NCBI RefSeq assembly: GCF_900142725.1
Contig: NZ_FRBW01000001.1
Coordinates: 186,001-250,000, forward strand
Length of the DNA stretch: 64,000 bases
Reading direction: 5' to 3'
From: Roseibium suaedae
GTDB lineage: Bacteria; Pseudomonadota; Alphaproteobacteria; Rhizobiales; Stappiaceae
The notes beneath the pieces were generated by a model, which saw nothing but the letters and a program-made list of their open reading frames with translations, ran no database searches and was not told the origin of the DNA. Position numbers and translations under genes: made by a program. This document shows positions 29,409 to 41,621 of this stretch, one piece after another (the stretch's first letter is position 1; the number at the start of each line of letters is the position of its first letter).

Positions 29409-29615
29409 GGGCTTGTGCTCCCTGGTGTGCACCCGTAAAGGCTGATCCGGTTCCCCCGGGTGCTGGAACCGAACCGATTGAATCTTTGGCCGCGCCTTCT
29501 TTACCGTAGGATGAGGTCAAGATGAAACCCTGATTCGGCTTTGGCTCCGAATATTGGGGTACGTACCTCAGAAATACTCGGTAGTGGATTGCCATTGCCA
29601 GGGAAGACAGGCGCC

Positions 29616-31811
29616 GTGCTGTTCGACGATCCAGAAGAAACAGAGACCATCGCCAGCGTGATGGTGCCGGTGGCTGTACCGGGACCCTATACGTACCGGG
29701 TGCCTCCTGGTGTGCATGTGCAGCCGGGGATGATTGTTCGTGTGCCGCTTGGTCCCCGCGAAGTGCTCGGCGCTGTCTGGGACGGCGAACCGGATGCTGC
29801 GATCAATCCGAAGAAGCTGAAAGCAATTTCCCACGTGTATGAGAATGCGCGGCCTCTGGATGCGGAGTTGCGCAAATTCGTCGAATGGGTGGCCAACTGG
29901 ACCCTGGCAGCTCCCGGGATGGTGCTGCGCATGGTTCTGAGATCCGAAGAGGCACTGGAGGAGGAGCCTCCTGTGCCGGGCGTCAGGCTGATTGCGGGGG
30001 CCGAACCGGACCGCATGACATCTGCACGCCAGAAGGTTCTTGAGACGCTGGCAGACGGCCGGGCATGGACCCGCAGCGGTCTGTCTCATGCTGCCGGTGT
30101 TTCGGTCTCGGTGATTGATGGGCTATTGCAGCAGGAAGTGCTGGAAACGGTGGATCTGCCTGCTGCTCCCCCGCCGCCCTTGCCGGAGATCGACTTTGCG
30201 CCGCCGACACTCACACCCGCGCAGCAGGCGGCAGCGGAAGGACTTGTCGAGAGCTTTTCGAAGGGGACGGCTGTTTCCCTGATTGACGGTGTAACTGGCT
30301 CAGGCAAGACGGAGGTCTATTTCGAGGCGATTGCCGAGGCCCTGCGCCGGGGCCGCCAGACCCTGGTGCTGCTGCCGGAAATCGCCCTGACAGAGCAGTT
30401 CCTGCGCCGTTTTGAAAAGCGGTTCGGGGTTTATCCTGCAGAGTGGCATTCGGAGATAACCCCGAAAGCCCGGGCGCGGACATGGCGCGGAGTGGCGGAC
30501 GGTTCTGTCCGCGTGGTCATCGGCGCGCGGTCGGCGCTGTTCCTGCCTTTCGAGAATCTCGGTCTGATAATCGTCGACGAAGAGCATGATGGTGCGTTCA
30601 AGCAGGATGACCGCGTGCCCTATAGTGCGCGCGACATGGCGGTCGTGCGCGGACACTTGTCCAGGTTTCCGGTGATTCTGGCCTCTGCGACGCCCTCGGT
30701 CGAAAGCCGCGTCAATGCGGATTTGGGGCGCTACAACCGCTTTGTGCTGCCCGAGCGTGCCAGTGGCGCGGCCATGCCGGACCTCAAGGCGATCGATATG
30801 CGCACGGAAGGCCCGGAACGGGGCCGTTGGATCGCCCCGGAACTGATCGGTGCGATTGGTGAGGCCTTTGCCGATGGGGCTCAGTCCCTGCTGTTTCTGA
30901 ACCGGCGCGGCTATGCGCCTTTGACCCTGTGCCGGACCTGCGGTCACCGGTTCCAGTGTCCCCATTGCAGCTCCTGGCTCGTAGAGCACCGGTTCCAGAA
31001 CAAGCTGGTCTGTCACCATTGCGGCCACAACGAGAGCATTCCCCAGAACTGTCCCTCCTGCACGTCCACCGGGTCGCTGGTGCCCTGTGGACCCGGTGTG
31101 GAAAGAATCGCGGAAGAGGTCGAAAATCTCTTCCCGCAGGCGCGCACCCTGATTCTGTCATCGGATCTGCCGGGCGGGCCGGACCGTCTGCGGCGGGAAA
31201 TGAAGATCGTGGAGGAGGGCGGTGCCGACATTGTGATCGGTACGCAGCTTGTCGCCAAGGGTCACAACTTCCCCAAGATGCGTCTGGTCGGTGTCGTGGA
31301 TGCGGATCTGGGGCTCGCCCATGGAGATCCTCGCGCCGCGGAGAAGACATTCCAGCTTTTGGCGCAGGTGACGGGCCGTGCCGGCCGTGTCACAGGCGGA
31401 GGCAAGGGGTTCCTGCAGACCTATTCTCCCGATCAGCCCGTGATGAAGGCCCTTTTGTCCCAGGACAGGGATGCGTTCTATCAGGCGGAAATTGCGAACC
31501 GCCGTGCCGCCGGACTGCCTCCCTTCGGACGGCTGGCGGCGCTGGTCATTTCCGGGCCGGACAAGATGATGGCGGAGGGATTCGCAAGGGCCATTGCCCG
31601 TTCAGCGCCGCCGGAAAGCACGATTACCGTGCTGGGGCCGGCGGAAGCCGCCCTGGCCATGGTGCGCGGACGGTACAGATATCGTCTGTTGTTGATGGCA
31701 CCGAGACAAACTGATCTTCAGGGCTATCTGCGCCACTGGCTTGCCCATGCGCCCAAGCCTATCAAGGGTTTACGGGTTCAGATCGACATCGACCCGCAGC
31801 AATTTTTATGA
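29616..31811 (+). CDS. priA: Primosomal protein N' (replication-restart helicase PriA)
   Basis: 731 residues from the GTG at 29616; the frame is open to a TTG at 29541 and an ATG at 29661 is also possible. The N-terminal DNA-binding domain (VPGPYTYRVPPGV...VRVPLGPREVLGAVW) precedes the helicase with Walker A GVTGSGKTEVY, the DEEH box IVDEEHDGAFKQDD and motif V/VI regions. Two zinc sites are seen near 440-490 (CRTCGHRFQCPHC and CHHCGH...CPSC). PriA reloads the replisome at stalled forks. It sits before the atp operon, a common alphaproteobacterial order. Confidence 0.95.
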   Translation: MLFDDPEETETIASVMVPVAVPGPYTYRVPPGVHVQPGMIVRVPLGPREVLGAVWDGEPDAAINPKKLKAISHVYENARPLDAELRKFVEWVANWTLAAPGMVLRMVLRSEEALEEEPPVPGVRLIAGAEPDRMTSARQKVLETLADGRAWTRSGLSHAAGVSVSVIDGLLQQEVLETVDLPAAPPPPLPEIDFAPPTLTPAQQAAAEGLVESFSKGTAVSLIDGVTGSGKTEVYFEAIAEALRRGRQTLVLLPEIALTEQFLRRFEKRFGVYPAEWHSEITPKARARTWRGVADGSVRVVIGARSALFLPFENLGLIIVDEEHDGAFKQDDRVPYSARDMAVVRGHLSRFPVILASATPSVESRVNADLGRYNRFVLPERASGAAMPDLKAIDMRTEGPERGRWIAPELIGAIGEAFADGAQSLLFLNRRGYAPLTLCRTCGHRFQCPHCSSWLVEHRFQNKLVCHHCGHNESIPQNCPSCTSTGSLVPCGPGVERIAEEVENLFPQARTLILSSDLPGGPDRLRREMKIVEEGGADIVIGTQLVAKGHNFPKMRLVGVVDADLGLAHGDPRAAEKTFQLLAQVTGRAGRVTGGGKGFLQTYSPDQPVMKALLSQDRDAFYQAEIANRRAAGLPPFGRLAALVISGPDKMMAEGFARAIARSAPPESTITVLGPAEAALAMVRGRYRYRLLLMAPRQTDLQGYLRHWLAHAPKPIKGLRVQIDIDPQQFL

Positions 31812-31862
31812 CAGTCACGCAAAAAACAGCAAGAAATGGCGCTTTACCGCCTTTCGGTGAAG

Positions 31863-31891
31863 TTGCACACCATGAAACCCTGTGCTAATTG
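31863..31891 (+). promoter_or_regulatory. Candidate promoter of the F1 ATP synthase operon
   Basis: TTGCAC and TAATTG are spaced by 17 bases in the 207-bp gap between priA and atpH. The leader to the atpH start would be about 120 bases. Pattern match only. Confidence 0.4.
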
Positions 31892-32018
31892 AGGCGCGGC
31901 TTTGGGGGAACGGTTCTGCCGTCTTACCTTCTGATCCAGAATTCACTCAATATTTCAATGGCTTGCTTCTGGCGACAGTTTTGCGGGTCTTTGAAATGCG
32001 TCAGAGAGCTCGGACCTG

Positions 32019-32579
32019 GTGACTGACAACGTATCTCTCGTATCCGGCGTGGCCAAGCGTTATGCCTCCGCTCTCCTCGATTCTGCCGAGGAAACGGGCG
32101 TGACCGCAGACGTGGAACGCGATCTTGCAGCTTTCGAGGCTCTCCTCGATGAAAGCGCTGATCTCGTCCGTCTTGTGAAGAGCCCGGCCTTCAGTGCTGA
32201 GGAGCAGCTTGCTGCCCTTTCTGCTGTGCTGGCCAAGGCAAAGATCGCTGGACTTGCTGCAAATTTCGTGAAGCTGGCTGCGCGCAACCGCCGCCTCTTC
32301 GTTCTTCCCGACATGATCAAGGCCTTCCGTGCCCTGCTCGCTGACAAGCGTGGCGAGGCAACGGCTGAAGTCACTTCGGCAGCTCCGCTGTCCGACGATC
32401 AGGTCGCTGCCCTGAAGCAGGCTCTTTCTGCCTCTTCTGGCAAGTCCGTAAACATTTCGGCAAAGGTGGATCCTGCTCTGATCGGCGGCCTCGTGGTCAA
32501 GATCGGTTCCCGCATGATCGACACCTCGCTGCGTACCAAACTCAACTCACTCAAGTTCGCGATGAAAGAGGTCGGCTGA
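32019..32579 (+). CDS. atpH: F1 ATP synthase delta subunit
   Basis: 186 residues, starting at a GTG ([25 protein letters not shown]). The N-terminal helical domain and the C-terminal [30 protein letters not shown] signature are the delta/OSCP pattern. It links the F1 head to the peripheral stalk. It opens the operon order delta-alpha-gamma-beta-epsilon, with Fo genes elsewhere as in other alphaproteobacteria. Its stop codon overlaps the atpA start (TGATG). Confidence 0.97.
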   Translation: MTDNVSLVSGVAKRYASALLDSAEETGVTADVERDLAAFEALLDESADLVRLVKSPAFSAEEQLAALSAVLAKAKIAGLAANFVKLAARNRRLFVLPDMIKAFRALLADKRGEATAEVTSAAPLSDDQVAALKQALSASSGKSVNISAKVDPALIGGLVVKIGSRMIDTSLRTKLNSLKFAMKEVG

Positions 32580-34108
32580 TGGATATTCGGGCCGCGGAAA
32601 TTTCCGCTATCCTCAAGGACCAGATCAAGAGCTTCGGCCAGGAAGCCGAAGTTTCCGAAGTCGGTCAGGTGCTGTCCGTCGGTGACGGTATTGCTCGTGT
32701 GTACGGTCTGGACAAGGTTCAGGCTGGTGAAATGGTTGAATTCCCGGGCGGTATCCGGGGTATGGCTCTGAACCTGGAAAGCGACAACGTTGGTGTCGTT
32801 ATTTTCGGTTCCGACCGTGAAATCAAGGAAGGCGACACCGTCAAGCGGACCGGCGCCATCGTTGAAGTTCCGGTTGGCAAGGGTCTGCTCGGCCGCGTTG
32901 TCGATCCGCTCGGCAATCCGCTGGACGGCAAGGGCCCGATCGAGTTCACCGAAAAGCGTCGCGTGGACGTCAAGGCTCCGGGCATTCTGCCGCGCAAGTC
33001 CGTGCACGAGCCGATGTCCACCGGCCTCAAGGCCATTGACGCCCTGATCCCGGTTGGCCGTGGTCAGCGCGAGCTGGTCATCGGTGACCGCCAGACCGGC
33101 AAGACCGCAATCATCCTGGACACGTTCCTGAACCAGAAGCCGCTCCATGCGGGTTCCGATGAAGATGCAAAGCTGTACTGCATCTACGTTGCTATCGGTC
33201 AGAAGCGCTCCACCGTTGCTCAGTTCGTGAAGACCCTGGAAGATGCCGGCGCGCTGGAATACTCCATCGTCGTTGCAGCGACCGCTTCCGACGCAGCTCC
33301 CCTGCAGTTCCTGGCTCCGTTTGCCGGCTGCGCCATGGGTGAGTTCTTCCGCGACAACTCCATGCACGCCGTGATCGGCTATGACGATCTGACCAAGCAG
33401 GCTGTTGCTTACCGTCAGATGTCCCTGCTGCTCCGCCGTCCGCCGGGACGTGAAGCTTTCCCGGGCGACGTTTTCTACCTGCACTCCCGTCTTCTGGAAC
33501 GTGCAGCGAAGCTGAACGACGACAACGGCAAGGGCTCCCTGACCGCACTTCCGGTCATCGAAACCCAGGGTAACGACGTGTCCGCGTTCATTCCGACCAA
33601 CGTGATCTCGATCACCGACGGTCAGATCTTCCTTGAAACGGACCTGTTCTACCAGGGTATCCGTCCGGCCGTGAACGTCGGTCTGTCGGTGTCCCGCGTG
33701 GGCTCGTCCGCTCAGATCAAGGCGATGAAGCAGGTTGCAGGTCCGATTAAGGGTGAACTCGCCCAGTATCGTGAAATGGCCGCCTTCGCCCAGTTCGGTT
33801 CCGACCTCGATGCCACCACCCAGCGTTTGCTGAACCGTGGCGCGCGCCTGACCGAGCTGCTGAAGCAGCCGCAGTTCTCCCCGCTCAAGACGGAAGAACA
33901 GGTTGCGGTGATCTACGCTGGCGTGAACGGCTACCTCGACAAGTTCCCGGTAAACCGCGTTCGCGACTTCGAAGAAGGTCTTCTGCTGAACTTGCGCGGT
34001 GAGCACAAGGAACTCCTGGACGCGATCTGGGAAAAGAAGGCATTGGATGCTGATCTCACAGCCAAGCTCAAGGCTGTGCTGGACGCATTCGCCAAGAACT
34101 TCGCCTGA
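32579..34108 (+). CDS. atpA: F1 ATP synthase alpha subunit
   Basis: 509 residues, full length. Walker [11 protein letters not shown] lies near residue 170, and [25 protein letters not shown] and the arginine-finger region [17 protein letters not shown] near 375 are intact. Alpha forms the non-catalytic sites of the F1 hexamer. It is translationally coupled to atpH. Confidence 0.99.
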   Translation: MDIRAAEISAILKDQIKSFGQEAEVSEVGQVLSVGDGIARVYGLDKVQAGEMVEFPGGIRGMALNLESDNVGVVIFGSDREIKEGDTVKRTGAIVEVPVGKGLLGRVVDPLGNPLDGKGPIEFTEKRRVDVKAPGILPRKSVHEPMSTGLKAIDALIPVGRGQRELVIGDRQTGKTAIILDTFLNQKPLHAGSDEDAKLYCIYVAIGQKRSTVAQFVKTLEDAGALEYSIVVAATASDAAPLQFLAPFAGCAMGEFFRDNSMHAVIGYDDLTKQAVAYRQMSLLLRRPPGREAFPGDVFYLHSRLLERAAKLNDDNGKGSLTALPVIETQGNDVSAFIPTNVISITDGQIFLETDLFYQGIRPAVNVGLSVSRVGSSAQIKAMKQVAGPIKGELAQYREMAAFAQFGSDLDATTQRLLNRGARLTELLKQPQFSPLKTEEQVAVIYAGVNGYLDKFPVNRVRDFEEGLLLNLRGEHKELLDAIWEKKALDADLTAKLKAVLDAFAKNFA

Positions 34109-34140
34109 GAACGCAGTCGGGATAAGGAGCAGGGGCGGCC

Positions 34141-36575
<2,435 letters not shown>

Positions 36576-36584
36576 TCCAATATT

Positions 36585-36612
36585 CCGGGCGCCTGATAGA
36601 CCAGGCGCCCGG
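36585..36612 (+). other. atpD-atpC intercistronic hairpin
   Basis: A perfect 11-bp stem, CCGGGCGCCTG-atagac-CAGGCGCCCGG, starts ten bases after the atpD stop codon. No T-run follows. With the hairpin before atpD it brackets the beta-subunit message. Confidence 0.7.
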
Positions 36613-36679
36613 ACCTGATTTTCCGGATTGCCGCCCAGGGGGCGCGCGGTCCGCGCAAGTTTCACAAGGGACAAGCCAG

Positions 36680-37087
36680 ATGGCCGAAGTATTTCAGTTC
36701 GAGTTGGTCTCCCCTGAGCGCCTGCTCCTGTCCGAAGAAGTCACCCAGGTTGTCGTACCGGGCACCGAAGGTGAATTCGGCGTTCTGAAGAACCACAGCC
36801 CGTTCATGTCCACCATCAAGCCGGGGATCCTGAAGGTCCACAAGGCCGATGGTTCCGTGACTGAGTTCTTTGTGCGTGGCGGTTTCGCAGACGTTGCCGT
36901 TGGCGGCCTGACCGTTCTTGCTGAACAGGCAGTTCCCGTGTCCGATCTGAAGCCGGAAGTCCTGGCTCAGCAGATCAAGGACGCACAGGAAGATGTGTCT
37001 GACGCAAAGGATCCGGAAGCCAAGCGCAAGGCTCAGGAAACGCTCGCTCAGCTTCTTGAAGTTGAACAGGCGCTCAAGGCAGCCTGA
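36680..37087 (+). CDS. atpC: F1 ATP synthase epsilon subunit
   Basis: 135 residues. The N-terminal beta-sandwich ([45 protein letters not shown]) is typical; the C-terminal helical part is short and Ala/Glu/Lys-rich. Epsilon couples rotation and inhibits ATP hydrolysis. It is the last gene of the operon and a strong terminator follows. Confidence 0.97.
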   Translation: MAEVFQFELVSPERLLLSEEVTQVVVPGTEGEFGVLKNHSPFMSTIKPGILKVHKADGSVTEFFVRGGFADVAVGGLTVLAEQAVPVSDLKPEVLAQQIKDAQEDVSDAKDPEAKRKAQETLAQLLEVEQALKAA

Positions 37088-37113
37088 TCCAGCCAAGTTG
37101 CAGATCTTATGCG

Positions 37114-37142
37114 AAAGGCGCGGTCTTTGACCGCGCCTTTTT
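37114..37142 (+). terminator. Rho-independent terminator of the atp operon
   Basis: AAAGGCGCGGTC-ttt-GACCGCGCCTTT followed by a T-run, 27 bases after atpC. Confidence 0.92.
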
Positions 37143-37258
37143 CTCTTTCCGGACAGAATTGCTGATATTTCAAGAATTGTTTCTCAACGTAACTTTCGAT
37201 CCTGTATGTTGAAATAATATTGGAAGATTACGTACAAAAAATTGGATGATGATGTTGT

Positions 37259-37311
37259 TGAAAATATTTTCATTACTCTGATTAAGAAGAAGTTGGTCGT
37301 GAAAATATTTT
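37259..37311. promoter_or_regulatory. Two AT-rich palindromic sites upstream of the chemoreceptor gene (gap 37088-37405)
   Basis: TGAAAATATTTTCA (37259-37272) is a perfect 14-bp palindrome, and 12 of its 14 bases recur at 37300-37311 (TGAAAATATTTT), 41 bases on. The surrounding 200 bases are much more AT-rich than the genome. The pair may be operator sites or simply AT-rich promoter DNA. No gene is seen in the gap. Confidence 0.4.
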
Positions 37312-37405
37312 TAAGTTCGCCATCCGAACAAATGAAAAGCTTATATTAAGAAGCAGAGCGGATGCTGATCGCCTCCAAGGGTTGTATTTGGGGTTGGGAG
37401 GCATC

Positions 37406-39388
37406 ATGAGTATCCGTAGCAAGATCCTGATGGGATTTGCATTGGTCGCACTGCTGATCGCTGCGGTGGGCAGCTGGTCGGCAATCAATTTCGATTTGGT
37501 TGGATCGCGCGTCGAGCGTCTGGAGGCCAGCAATCAGGCAGCCCTGAATGCATCGAGCCTGGATGCAGCCATGTCACGCACCATGATTTCGCTGAACCGC
37601 TATATGCGAACAGAAAGTGCTGCTGATCTTAAGTCGACGCAAGACCAGATCGCTGCAATCAGCGCTCTTCTCGATGCTGAAACCGGCCAGATACAGGTTG
37701 CAGCGCTAAGGGAAATCGAAAGTGGATTGGCGGATTTTGATATAGCGCTGAAGAGCGTTGTTGAGCTCTATGCGGAACGGACCGATCTCGTCTCGAACAC
37801 GATGTCTCTGGTGGGGCCGGTTGCTTCGGGCAAGTTGTCGGCTCTCAGTACGACTGCCACACGTGCCAAGAACGCGGATGTCGCTGCGATCGCCTCACAG
37901 GCGAACGAAAAGTTTCTCTCTGCGCGCATCGCCTTGTCCCAGTATCTGAGATCGAATGATCCGGCAGACATAGATGAGATGCAGAAGCAGCAGAATGCCA
38001 TGGAGGCGCGCTTCAAGCGCCTATCCTCCAAGGCCAAGGAAGGGGATCTGGGCAAGCTGCGTGAAGAAGCTCTCGCGCAGACCGGACGGTTCTTTGAGGG
38101 GGCGGCCCGGTTGCGGGAAATCCTCGCCAGCCTGAACGCGCTTCGCGATGGCCCGTTGCTGCAGTCCGCAGAAAAGATCAGCGCTGCTGCGGGACAGCTC
38201 AAGGATAGCAGTGGCCAGCAGGCAGAAGACCTGTCCGTAACCATGCGGAGCCAGATGGGGGCAACGATCTGGCAGGTTGGCACTGTGGCCGCCATCGCCT
38301 TCACGCTTGCACTCGTGTTGGCTGTGGTCCTGTCCAAGGCGATTACCCGTCCCTTGATGCGACTGGTGCGCGATGCAGGTGAACTCGCGGCTGGCAACAC
38401 GGAAGCGGCTTTCGCAGAGGTGGTTCGCAAGGATGAAATCGGTGCGGTTGCCCGATCTATTGCAGGCTTCCGGGACGGCGTTTTGGAACGCCAGCGGCTC
38501 GAGGTCGTGCAGGAGCAGGACAGGGCTGCCCGCGAGGCGCGGAATGGACGCGTGGGACTGGCAGTCGAACACTTCGACCGGGAGGTGATGCAGATCCTGG
38601 CTGATGTGGGAGAGGCAGCCTCTGGCCTGCAGCAGACGGCAGCCCGAATGACCGGCAATGCACAGGACACTAGCCATCAGGCAACTATGGTGGCGAGCGC
38701 TTCGACCCAGGCTACGTCGAATGTTCAGACCGTTGCCAGCGCAACGGAGGAATTGTCCGCATCTCTGCAGGAAGTCAGTTCAAGTGTGTCTCATTCTGCA
38801 GGAATTGCCCGGCAGGCTGCTGATGAGGCAAAGCGGACGAATGACCAGATTGGCGGATTGGCGGCGGTTGCCGAGGACATTGGCCAAGTGATTGCGCTGA
38901 TTTCCAGCATTGCAGAGCAGACCAACCTTCTGGCGCTCAACGCCACCATTGAAGCGGCAAGGGCGGGCGATGCTGGCCGCGGGTTTGCCGTGGTTGCGGC
39001 TGAGGTCAAGGAACTGGCAAGCCAGACAGGCCGGGCCACGGAGGAAATTTCGGCCAAGATCGCTGCCATTCAAAACGAGACGCGCGAAGCCGTGGGCGGC
39101 ATTCAGTCCATCTCCCGTATCATTGACGAGATGAACCAGGTGGCCTCCGCAATTGCGGCGACTGTCGAGGAGCAGTCGATGGCCACCAATGAGATCTCGC
39201 TGAACGTCGATCAGGCCTTCAAGGGCACCAGCAATGTGACATCCAGCATTGCGCGGGTTTCGGATGCTGCGGCTGAAACCGACACGGCAGCCGCCACTGT
39301 GGTTGATGCAGCGACCCGGCTTACGGACCGGGCAACGGATATGCGCCGGATGGTCGAGAGTTTCCTGGGCGAGGTCCGGGCCGCCTGA
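37406..39388 (+). CDS. Methyl-accepting chemotaxis protein
   Basis: 660 residues from ATG 37406 behind GGTTGGGAGGC. TM1 is at 7-27, and a long mostly helical periplasmic domain (about 30-285) contains no recognisable PAS or Cache motif, so it is probably a four-helix or helical-bimodular type sensor. TM2 is near 290-315, then a HAMP domain (KAITRPLMRLVRDAGELAAGN) and the signalling domain with the hairpin tip IAEQTNLLALNATIEAARAG near 505. No CheB/CheR-binding pentapeptide is seen at the C-terminus. The ligand is unknown. No other chemotaxis genes are nearby. Confidence 0.95.
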   Translation: MSIRSKILMGFALVALLIAAVGSWSAINFDLVGSRVERLEASNQAALNASSLDAAMSRTMISLNRYMRTESAADLKSTQDQIAAISALLDAETGQIQVAALREIESGLADFDIALKSVVELYAERTDLVSNTMSLVGPVASGKLSALSTTATRAKNADVAAIASQANEKFLSARIALSQYLRSNDPADIDEMQKQQNAMEARFKRLSSKAKEGDLGKLREEALAQTGRFFEGAARLREILASLNALRDGPLLQSAEKISAAAGQLKDSSGQQAEDLSVTMRSQMGATIWQVGTVAAIAFTLALVLAVVLSKAITRPLMRLVRDAGELAAGNTEAAFAEVVRKDEIGAVARSIAGFRDGVLERQRLEVVQEQDRAAREARNGRVGLAVEHFDREVMQILADVGEAASGLQQTAARMTGNAQDTSHQATMVASASTQATSNVQTVASATEELSASLQEVSSSVSHSAGIARQAADEAKRTNDQIGGLAAVAEDIGQVIALISSIAEQTNLLALNATIEAARAGDAGRGFAVVAAEVKELASQTGRATEEISAKIAAIQNETREAVGGIQSISRIIDEMNQVASAIAATVEEQSMATNEISLNVDQAFKGTSNVTSSIARVSDAAAETDTAAATVVDAATRLTDRATDMRRMVESFLGEVRAA

Positions 39389-39413
39389 CGTCAACCGGGA
39401 CCCATCCCAAATA

Positions 39414-39449
39414 AAAAGCCCCCGGTCATTTCTGACCGGGGGCTTTTTT
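39414..39449 (+). terminator. Rho-independent terminator
   Basis: AAAAGCCCCCGGTCA pairs with TGACCGGGGGCTTTT around TTTC, followed by T6. It ends the chemoreceptor gene and, with A-rich sequence on its left side, can also serve the minus-strand gene ending at 39469. Confidence 0.93.
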
Positions 39450-39468
39450 CGTCAATGTCCTGCCGACT

Positions 39469-39678
39469 TCAGGCCGCAAGGCGCTTGAAGGAGCCGCTCA
39501 TGCCGCCCGAGGAACGGGACCGGCGGCGCTCTTCCGGCGGGATGTAGACGATGGAGCGGTGTTCATCGCAATAGGACGTGCCTGCTTCAACGCGGCGGGA
39601 GCAGGGGAACGTGTATTGACCGGCATCGCCTTCTGCCCATTTGCAGCAACCGGGACGCGGGAGGCTCAGAGTATCCAT
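39469..39678 (-). CDS. Stand-alone GcrA-like C-terminal zinc-binding domain protein
   Basis: 69 residues from ATG 39678 behind an AAGGATAA site; the frame runs to 39789 without good start signals. CCKWAEGDAGQYTFPCSRRVEAGTSYCDEHRSIVYIPPEERR matches the C-terminal part of GcrA, with candidate zinc ligands C11/C12, C26, C37 and H40. GcrA's N-terminal DNA-binding helix-turn-helix is absent. GcrA is the alphaproteobacterial cell-cycle regulator that binds sigma-70. A short protein with only this end could bind the same partner. Function is inference. The 296-bp gap upstream (39679-39974) holds no gene I can support. Confidence 0.8.
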   Translation of the reverse strand: MDTLSLPRPGCCKWAEGDAGQYTFPCSRRVEAGTSYCDEHRSIVYIPPEERRRSRSSGGMSGSFKRLAA

Positions 39679-39974
39679 GGAACTTATCCTTATTATCTTT
39701 CGAAGGCGTACAACGAATACGCTCGAGCATCCCGAATGGGATCCGAACAGTTTCAGTCGATTGCCGGATGTCATTTGCGCGTAGAACAAGCGGGAGGTCC
39801 GCCCCAGAATGGGCGTTCATACGTGCGCGAGGAGACAAATATGCGCGCCGTCATAAATTTGCAATAGTTCGGTGAGCATGGGAGCGATGCATTTCCTGCA
39901 TACCGGAGTTTCCTGTCATCTTTACTGATGATCGGAAAGAGAACAGAGAAACTACTTGTGCTGGAACCGTTTGT

Positions 39975-41621
39975 TTACGATTCCTTTACATCCGGAAACG
40001 CACCACCTGCCGCTGCAAGTGCTTCGGGCGTGTCCAGATCAAGACGTGCGGCACTGCCGATTTCGTATTCTCCGACGAGTTGCGGATTGGCGGCGATGAT
40101 GTGACGGGCACCAATGTCGCCTTCCAGCCGGCGAAGGTCGGAAAAGAACTGTTTGCCCCACAGTACAGGATTGCCACGCTTGCCATCCGCGGTGGCGACG
40201 ATAATTGGCGTTTCAGGGGAGGCGGCAAACTGGCTGATCATTCCATTCAGCACATCTTTGCCGATGGCCGGCATGTCGCCAAGCATGATCAGGACTGCGT
40301 CGCAGTCTTCCCCGGCTTGCTCCAGACCTGCGAGGATCGAGCCCGCCATTCCTTCGGCAAAGTCAGGATTATGCGCGATATGGACGCCGGTCCCGGCAAG
40401 TTCGGCCTTGATGGGGTCGGCCATATGTCCGGTGACGACGATGGTCTTCCCGGCACTGCTTGCAATTGCAGCGTCTGCGGCAGTCCGGATCAGGCTCTTG
40501 CCGTGAAGATGCGCCAGGAGCTTGTTCGGCCCGCCCATCCGGCTGGACTTTCCGGCCGCCAGAATGATCGCGGCAACCTTCGGATCGGCTTGGTGGGGGG
40601 CATCCTTGCGGGTCTGCGCCGGGCTCTGGGTGCGAAGCTGTGGCCGCGAGCTGATTTCCATGAGAAGTCCTCCGACGCCCATGCCGGTAATGTCCTGGCG
40701 GGTAACCGGTATATCTGCAAGCAGCCGGCTCAGAACCCAGTCAAAGCCGTTTTCCTTGGGGCTGCGGGCGCAACCAGGGGCCCCGATCACGGGATGACCC
40801 TGGAAGCTGCCTGTCAGAAGCAGGTTGCCCGGATCCACCGGCATGCCGAAATGCTCGACCGTGCCACCTGCAAGACGGATGCCCGCGGGCAGGACATCGT
40901 CCTCGTCAACAACGGCCGAGGCTCCAAAGAGAATGAAGAAATCGGCGCCAAGCTGATGCAGGCGGGTCAGGGCTTTTGAAACGGCCGTTTCTGTGTGCGC
41001 CACTCGTTCTTCGGCAATGAGCGTGCTGCCGCTTGGGCCGAGCCTGGCACTCAACACACGGCGGGTCTTGTCCATGGTCGAGGGCTTGAGATGCGGAAGA
41101 CAGGTTGCGACCAGACCCACCATTCGGGGCCGGAAAGGCGCGACGTCCAAGGCATTTCTGATCGCCTCGGCTGCCGTCTGGGCCTGTTTCCCGCCTACGG
41201 CAAAGGGAATGATCTTCGCCGTAGCCACCATCCGTCCCGCTTCCACCTGCTCATAGGCGGCAAGGGTTGCGATGGTAATGCCCGGATCGATGCGGTTCAT
41301 GGCATCGACGGCATGCCGGTCGACTGTGAAGACACCTGAGGCTGAGGCATAGAGATTGACCCGGCCTGTAAAGGGTGCATCTGTCTCCAGATTGCCGCCC
41401 CTTGCTGCCTCGGCAATCAACTCCGCGGCAGCGTCTTCGCCGATGTCGCCGGAGGACAGACGTCCGACCGTCAGGTTCTCGATGCCGCCCTTCTGAAGCT
41501 GGGCGATATCTTCCTTGCTCAGTCTCCGGCCCTTCTTGAAGACAGCCGTTCCAGCCCGCGTTGCATGCGCCAGAATGCAGCCTTCAGCATCGGCAGTCGG
41601 AACCGGACCAAACTCCATCAT
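39975..41621 (-). CDS. Molybdopterin-binding domain fused to MobA/MocA-like nucleotidyltransferase
   Basis: 548 residues. Residues 1-330 form a molybdopterin-binding (MoeA/MoaB-type) region, including FGPVPTADAEGCILAHATRAG and the LGADFFILFGASAVVDEDDVLP stretch. From about 348 comes a nucleotidyltransferase with VAAIILAAGKSSRMGGPNKLL and IMLGDMPAIGKDVL. This fusion is known in Hyphomicrobiales and probably makes molybdopterin cytosine dinucleotide for xanthine-dehydrogenase or CO-dehydrogenase type enzymes. Its start overlaps the stop of the XdhC gene upstream (ATGA), so the two are coupled. Confidence 0.9.
   Translation of the reverse strand: MMEFGPVPTADAEGCILAHATRAGTAVFKKGRRLSKEDIAQLQKGGIENLTVGRLSSGDIGEDAAAELIAEAARGGNLETDAPFTGRVNLYASASGVFTVDRHAVDAMNRIDPGITIATLAAYEQVEAGRMVATAKIIPFAVGGKQAQTAAEAIRNALDVAPFRPRMVGLVATCLPHLKPSTMDKTRRVLSARLGPSGSTLIAEERVAHTETAVSKALTRLHQLGADFFILFGASAVVDEDDVLPAGIRLAGGTVEHFGMPVDPGNLLLTGSFQGHPVIGAPGCARSPKENGFDWVLSRLLADIPVTRQDITGMGVGGLLMEISSRPQLRTQSPAQTRKDAPHQADPKVAAIILAAGKSSRMGGPNKLLAHLHGKSLIRTAADAAIASSAGKTIVVTGHMADPIKAELAGTGVHIAHNPDFAEGMAGSILAGLEQAGEDCDAVLIMLGDMPAIGKDVLNGMISQFAASPETPIIVATADGKRGNPVLWGKQFFSDLRRLEGDIGARHIIAANPQLVGEYEIGSAARLDLDTPEALAAAGGAFPDVKES

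Noticed and set aside
32399-34006. Long minus-strand frames over atpA and (35127-36674) atpD
   Set aside because: Mirror the ATP-synthase genes and show no protein-family features.
39559-39867. Plus-strand frame opposite the GcrA-like gene
   Set aside because: It runs antisense to the better-supported minus-strand gene and has no ribosome site or motif.
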